Shown here: piece after piece, positions 46,756 to 50,786 of the stretch
Layout: each line of letters opens with the position of its first letter
How positions within the stretch are numbered: position 1 is the stretch's first letter
NCBI GenBank assembly: GCA_944322675.1
Contig: CALUPO010000014.1
Location: forward strand, 1-50,786
Length of the DNA stretch: 50,786 nt
Source: Candidatus Gastranaerophilales bacterium
GTDB lineage: Bacteria; Cyanobacteriota; Vampirovibrionia; Gastranaerophilales; Gastranaerophilaceae
Reading direction: 5' to 3'
Notes under the pieces: generated by a model
The model's database searches: none
What the model was told of the DNA's origin: nothing
Seen by the model: only the letters and a program-made list of their open reading frames with translations
Program-made: the position numbers and the translations under genes

Positions 46756-49152
46756 ATGAATAAAAAAGATTTATCAGAAAGAGATATATGCACTAAATTT
46801 ATAACTCCTGCAATAATAAAAGCAGGTTGGGATAAAGATTCGCAGATTAGAGAAGAAGTTTCATTCACAGCTGGTAAAGTAATAGTTAGGGGTAAACTTG
46901 TTTCTCGTGGCAAGGGCAAGCGTGCAGATTATATTTTGTATTACAAAAACAATATTCCTCTTGCTGTCATTGAAGCAAAAGACAACAAACATAGTGCTGG
47001 AGCCGGTATTCAACAGGCGATAGAATACGCTCAAATGCTGGATATTCCTTTTGTTTTTTCTTCTAATGGAGATTCTTTTATTTTTCATGATAGAACGGTT
47101 AATTTAGGTAAAAAAGAAATAGAAATACCTTTGGATAAATTCCCGTCTCCGCAGGAATTATGGGAAAAATACAAAAAATACAAACAACTGGAAGACTGCG
47201 AAACAGAGAAAATATATACACAGGCTTACCATAAAGATATAGCAAGTAATAAAGAGCCGAGATACTATCAAAGAATTGCTATAAATCGTGCGGTTGAAGC
47301 TATTGCTAAAGGACAAGACAGGGTTTTGCTTGTAATGGCAACAGGAACAGGTAAAACTTATACGGCATTTCAAATTATCTGGCGTTTATGGAAGGCTAAA
47401 AAGAAAAAACGTATCCTGTTTTTAGCTGATAGAAATATTTTAATTGACCAAACAAAAACCCAAGATTTTGCACCATTTGGCGATAAAATGACGAAAATTA
47501 CAAAACGCCATATTGATAAATCCTATGAAATCTATTTGGCTCTGTATCAAGGAATTACAGGAAATAATGAAGATAAAGATGCATATAAAGAATTTTCCAG
47601 AGATTTCTTTGATTTAATTGTCATTGATGAATGTCATAGAGGAAGTGCAAAAGATGACTCAAGCTGGCGTGAAATTCTGGACTATTTTTCTTCAGCGACA
47701 CAGCTTGGGCTGACTGCAACACCAAAAGAAACAAAAGAAGTTTCAAATATCGAATATTTTGGCGAACCTATTTATACATATTCTTTGAAACAGGGTATTG
47801 AGGATGGTTTTCTTGCTCCTTATAAAGTTATAAGACCTTTAATTAATATTGACTTAGACGGTTTAAAACTTAGAGAGGGCACCATTGATAAGTATGGGAA
47901 TGAAGTTCCAGATGAAGAATTTAATGTCAAAGATTATGATAAACGAATTGTTGTAGATGAAAGAACAGAACTTGTCGCAAAAAGAATAACTCAATACTTA
48001 AAGAATAACAACAGATTTGATAAAACAATCGTTTTTTGTACCGATATTGACCATGCAAGCAGAATGAGACAGGCTTTAGTAAATGAAAATTCTGATTTAG
48101 TCAGCAAAAATCCCAAATATGTAATGCAGATTACCGGCGATAATGATGAAGGGAAAAAAGAGCTGGACAATTTTATTGATCCGGAGGTTACATATCCCGT
48201 TATTGCAACCACATCAAAACTGATGACAACGGGAGTTGATGCAAAAACCTGTAAACTGATTGTCTTAGACAGTAATATAAATTCAATGACCGAATTTAAG
48301 CAGATAATAGGGCGAGGTACAAGACTTAGACCCGATTATAATAAATGGTATTTTACAATCCTTGATTTTCGGGGTGTTACAAGGCTCTTTGAAGATAAAG
48401 AATTTGACGGTGAACCGGTTCAGGTAAAAGAAATCAACGAAAATGAAGATATTCCTAAAGAGGAACAAACGAAAGAAGAAGTTGAAATTTTGATTGATGA
48501 ACTTCCCGAAGACGAAACAGTTGTAGAAATTCCGCCTGATATTGATATCACTGATATTGAAAAGCCCTCAAGAAAGTTTTATGTTAACGGAATTGAAGTC
48601 GTTCAAGTCGGCGAAAGAGTTCAATATTACGGCAATGACGGTAAATTAATTACGGAAAGTTTAACTGATTATACAAAGAGAAATTTAAAAGAACAGTTTT
48701 CTTCCCTTGACGATTTTATTAAAAAATGGTCAGAAGCGGATAAAAAATCAGCAATTATAGAAGAATTAGCGGAACATGGAATTTTACTTGATGAACTAAG
48801 GCAAGAAGTTAAACAAAAAACAGGTAAAGATTTGAGCGTATTTGACTTAATATGCCATGTGACATTCGATACCCCGCCATTGTCACGTAAAGAAAGAGCA
48901 GAAAAAGTTAAGAAAAGAAACTATTTCGGCAAATATTCGGAAAAAGCCCGTAAAGTCTTAAATGCCTTGATTGATAAATTTGCAGATGCAGGAATTGAGG
49001 AAATTGAAAATAGAGAAATTTTGTATTTTCAACCGTTTGATGAAATAGGAACACCTGTTGAGATAATAAAAGAGTTTGGCGGAAAGGCTAAGTATGAAGA
49101 AGCAATAAAAGAACTTGAAAAAGAACTCTTTAATGACAACGAGGTGGCTTGA
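46756..49152 (+). CDS. hsdR: Type I restriction subunit R, EcoEI-like (second locus)
   Basis: A 798-residue R subunit of a different subtype from the one at 40791. The N-terminal nuclease (about 25-90) shows KRADYILYY and LAVIEAKDNKHSAG, the PD-(D/E)xK core. The helicase has Walker A MATGTGKTYTAF (about 194-205), DECH (about 290), TATPKET, MTTGVDAKTCKLIVLD and QIIGRGTRLRPD. The C-terminal EcoEI_R_C-type domain spans about 630-790 (DLICHVTFDTPPLSRKERA). It overlaps the next gene by 4 bases. GAGG lies just upstream of the ATG, and a weak extended -10 (TGGTAAGAT, 46723-46731) may be its promoter. Confidence 0.93.
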   Translation: MNKKDLSERDICTKFITPAIIKAGWDKDSQIREEVSFTAGKVIVRGKLVSRGKGKRADYILYYKNNIPLAVIEAKDNKHSAGAGIQQAIEYAQMLDIPFVFSSNGDSFIFHDRTVNLGKKEIEIPLDKFPSPQELWEKYKKYKQLEDCETEKIYTQAYHKDIASNKEPRYYQRIAINRAVEAIAKGQDRVLLVMATGTGKTYTAFQIIWRLWKAKKKKRILFLADRNILIDQTKTQDFAPFGDKMTKITKRHIDKSYEIYLALYQGITGNNEDKDAYKEFSRDFFDLIVIDECHRGSAKDDSSWREILDYFSSATQLGLTATPKETKEVSNIEYFGEPIYTYSLKQGIEDGFLAPYKVIRPLINIDLDGLKLREGTIDKYGNEVPDEEFNVKDYDKRIVVDERTELVAKRITQYLKNNNRFDKTIVFCTDIDHASRMRQALVNENSDLVSKNPKYVMQITGDNDEGKKELDNFIDPEVTYPVIATTSKLMTTGVDAKTCKLIVLDSNINSMTEFKQIIGRGTRLRPDYNKWYFTILDFRGVTRLFEDKEFDGEPVQVKEINENEDIPKEEQTKEEVEILIDELPEDETVVEIPPDIDITDIEKPSRKFYVNGIEVVQVGERVQYYGNDGKLITESLTDYTKRNLKEQFSSLDDFIKKWSEADKKSAIIEELAEHGILLDELRQEVKQKTGKDLSVFDLICHVTFDTPPLSRKERAEKVKKRNYFGKYSEKARKVLNALIDKFADAGIEEIENREILYFQPFDEIGTPVEIIKEFGGKAKYEEAIKELEKELFNDNEVA

Positions 49153-49775
49153 TGCATTGGGATTGGATTTTGAAATTGGATTGGAATATTATTTGCTCTG
49201 CGGTAACAGCAATCTCTACTTTTTTAATGATGGCAGCTACTGGTTTTATGGCTGTTGCAGCTTGGAGAGCTTTAAATACATGGAAAAATGAGCAAAAAAG
49301 ACGAAAACTTGTCAATTTATTAGAAACATTAAATGCATATATACAAGATTTACAATATTATGAATTAGAATCAACGGTATTTTCTAAACACACAAGACAG
49401 TCCTATCAAGAAAATCTAAACGATAATGAATTAATTGAGAAACAAGCAAATTATATTGATATGGAAATAGCCGAAGGTTTTGGTAGTTGCATATTAAGCC
49501 TAAAAAATTGGTTAATTGATGTTCCAAAACAAAATGAGATATTAAATAAAATAAATATAAACATTCAAGAATATAGAATAAAAATATTTACTTACGTAGA
49601 GTTAAAAATAAAATTTTTTATTGAAAAAAATAAAAAAGAAAATATTTTATATGGAACTAACGATGGGTTCTTAGAACAAATATATGAAAGAAAAACAGAT
49701 TTAGAAAAAACAAGAAATTTGTTATTAAAACAAATAGAAGAGTTAAAAGAAATAAACAATAAACTTTTAAACTAG
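49149..49775 (+). CDS. Membrane-anchored coiled-coil protein in the second type I locus
   Basis: A 208-residue protein with one hydrophobic N-terminal segment (about 14-42, ICSAVTAISTFLMMAATGFM) followed by an entirely helical, Lys/Glu/Asn-rich domain, with probable coiled coil at about 165-205 (EQIYERKTDLEKTRNLLLKQ). No enzyme motif. The start overlaps the hsdR stop (ATGA type, 4 bases) and the next gene begins 11 bases after its stop, so it is an integral member of the hsdR-X-hsdM operon. It may tether or regulate the restriction complex or be a separate phage-sensing effector; this is inference. Confidence 0.75.
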   Translation: MMHWDWILKLDWNIICSAVTAISTFLMMAATGFMAVAAWRALNTWKNEQKRRKLVNLLETLNAYIQDLQYYELESTVFSKHTRQSYQENLNDNELIEKQANYIDMEIAEGFGSCILSLKNWLIDVPKQNEILNKININIQEYRIKIFTYVELKIKFFIEKNKKENILYGTNDGFLEQIYERKTDLEKTRNLLLKQIEELKEINNKLLN

Positions 49776-49786
49776 AGGATAACTAA

Positions 49787-50614
49787 ATGCCAAATATATC
49801 AAGTGTAATAAAAGCTATACAGGACATAATGAGAAAGGACACCGGTGTTGACGGAGATGCACAAAGGCTTTCCCAGATAGTATGGATGCTGTTTTTAAAA
49901 ATCTTTGCCGATAAAGAAGCCGAAGCAGAGATTATGAAAGATGATTACAAATCTCCGCTTGACGATGAATACCGCTGGCAGAACTGGGCTGAAAACGACG
50001 AAGGAATGACAGGTGATGAATTGATTGATTTTGTCAATAATAAACTCTTTCCTTATTTGCAAAACCTTGAAAACGACTCTAACCAGCAGGCATTAATTAT
50101 AAGAAACATTTTTCAAGATACTTATAACTACATGAAATCAGGCACACTGCTCAGACAGGTCATCAATAAGATTAATGAAATCGACTTTAATTCAAGCGAA
50201 GACAGACATCTTTTTAATGATATTTATGAGCAGCTTTTGCAAAGTCTTCAATCAGCAGGCAATGCTGGAGAATATTACACGCCAAGAGCTGTAACCCAAT
50301 TTATTGTTGATATGGTTAATCCTCAACTTGGAGAAAAAGTTCTTGACCCTGCTTGCGGTACGGGCGGATTTTTGACCTGTGCGATTGAACACTTGAAAAA
50401 ACAAACCGATACTACAAGAGAAGGTGAAATTTTAAATAACTCTATATTCGGGATAGAAAAGAAACCTCTTCCGCACCAATTATGCACAACAAATATGATT
50501 TTGCATGGAATTGATACTCCAATAAATATCAAAAGGGATAATACTTTATCAAAACCGATTAATAATATTTCACCCGCAGACAGAGTCGATTGTATTGTTA
50601 CAAACCCACCATTT
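49787..50614 (+). pseudogene. hsdM: Type I methyltransferase subunit interrupted by an IS (second locus)
   Basis: Only the first 276 codons of a type I M subunit remain. The N-terminal helical domain (RLSQIVWMLFLKIFADKEAE) and the methylase core are clear: GEYYTPRAVTQFIV, LDPACGTGGFLTC (SAM site, about 186-198) and VTNPPF (about 271-276). Directly after NPPF the sequence becomes that of an insertion element, and the frame ends at 50644 in foreign codons. The rest of hsdM and any hsdS must lie beyond the right edge. While interrupted, this locus cannot make a full methyltransferase, so the intact hsdR next to it probably has no working modification partner from this operon. Confidence 0.9.
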
Positions 50615-50786
50615 GGCGAGATTGTTAACTTTTCATTGCGTTAAGGATCAGGTCTTTGTGAAAGAACAAGTCTAAAGATATTCTTAACATTTCTTCGGTT
50701 TTTGAATATCTCTTGGTTTTTCTGTTAAACCTAGCAAGATTATCCCTTATTGAACTATTGGAACTTTCTATTAAATGAGTTTCACT
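50615..50786 (-). mobile_element. IS1-like insertion element, one end (continues beyond window)
   Basis: The element end lies at about 50615: sequence from there resembles, by memory, the IS1 terminal inverted repeat (GG at the tip, a central TG, then AACTT), and the reading sense switches from hsdM to a minus-strand transposase. The transposase stop is only 10 bases from the tip, as is usual for IS1-type elements. The other end and the target-site duplication are outside the window. Confidence 0.75.
50625..50786 (-). CDS. IS1-family transposase, C-terminal end (partial)
   Basis: The last 53 codons of a transposase enter from the right edge. The sequence includes THLIESSNSSIRDNLARFNR and RKTKRYSKTEEMLR and ends ..HKDLILNAMKS. 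The ES-x-N-S-x-x-R-x-x-x-x-R-x-x-R-K-T-x-x-(Y/F)-S-K pattern is that of IS1-type DDE transposases, with the last catalytic Glu in the IESSN segment. The N-terminus and frame structure cannot be seen. Confidence 0.78.
   Translation of the reverse strand, partial: SETHLIESSNSSIRDNLARFNRKTKRYSKTEEMLRISLDLFFHKDLILNAMKS

Overview
The window is AT-rich bacterial DNA with standard-code genes. Its protein set fits a gut relative of the non-photosynthetic Cyanobacteria (Melainabacteria/Vampirovibrionia, probably Gastranaerophilales). The grounds are several hypothetical proteins carrying an S-F-(K/Q)-(A/G) motif of a kind I associate with that lineage, a SigB/F/G-type sigma factor next to a prepilin peptidase, GatB, and adenylosuccinate synthetase and mini-RNase III sequences. 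This placement is an inference; no rRNA is present to confirm it.

Positions 1 to about 34,900 look like chromosomal backbone. The window opens with four minus-strand tRNA genes (Pro-CGG, Cys, Gly, Pro-TGG). Housekeeping genes follow: type 4 uracil-DNA glycosylase, an MFS transporter, cysS, rplI, a TIM-barrel isomerase-like gene, and two lineage-type proteins. A minus-strand run reads sigma factor, prepilin peptidase, gpmI, gatB, tcdA. Next come purine nucleoside phosphorylase, a small 4Fe-4S ferredoxin (14677-14856), purA, mini-III RNase, a HicB-like gene, a glycosyltransferase, and a crcB / formyltransferase / endonuclease-IV-like operon. Then come a serine hydrolase, gyrB, a set of AAA+, HEAT-like and SFKG-motif proteins, an MsbA-type ABC exporter and a Tat-exported aldo/keto reductase.

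From about 32,000 to the right edge the window is a defence and mobile-DNA island. It holds a one-chain GmrSD/DUF262-HNH protein, a SUMF1-domain gene broken by an in-frame TAG, and an unrecognised 346-residue protein. A first type I restriction-modification locus follows (hsdM, hsdS, then fic, hsdR). Between hsdS and fic lies a 340-bp unit in which a small GIY-YIG nuclease gene is bracketed by inverted REP-like repeats. Its 3' end is amplified as four 136-bp tandem units. About 2.8 kb of decayed genes follows, including a frameshifted acetyltransferase and a multiply frameshifted orphan. A second type I locus (hsdR, a membrane/coiled-coil protein, hsdM) ends the window. Its hsdM is cut immediately after the catalytic NPPF by an IS1-like element that runs off the edge.

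The most unusual candidates are the GIY-YIG/inverted-repeat unit, the fic gene translationally coupled to hsdR, the membrane protein inside the second type I operon, and two apparently orphan transcription signals (18281-18374 and 20815-20843) that may mark small RNAs.
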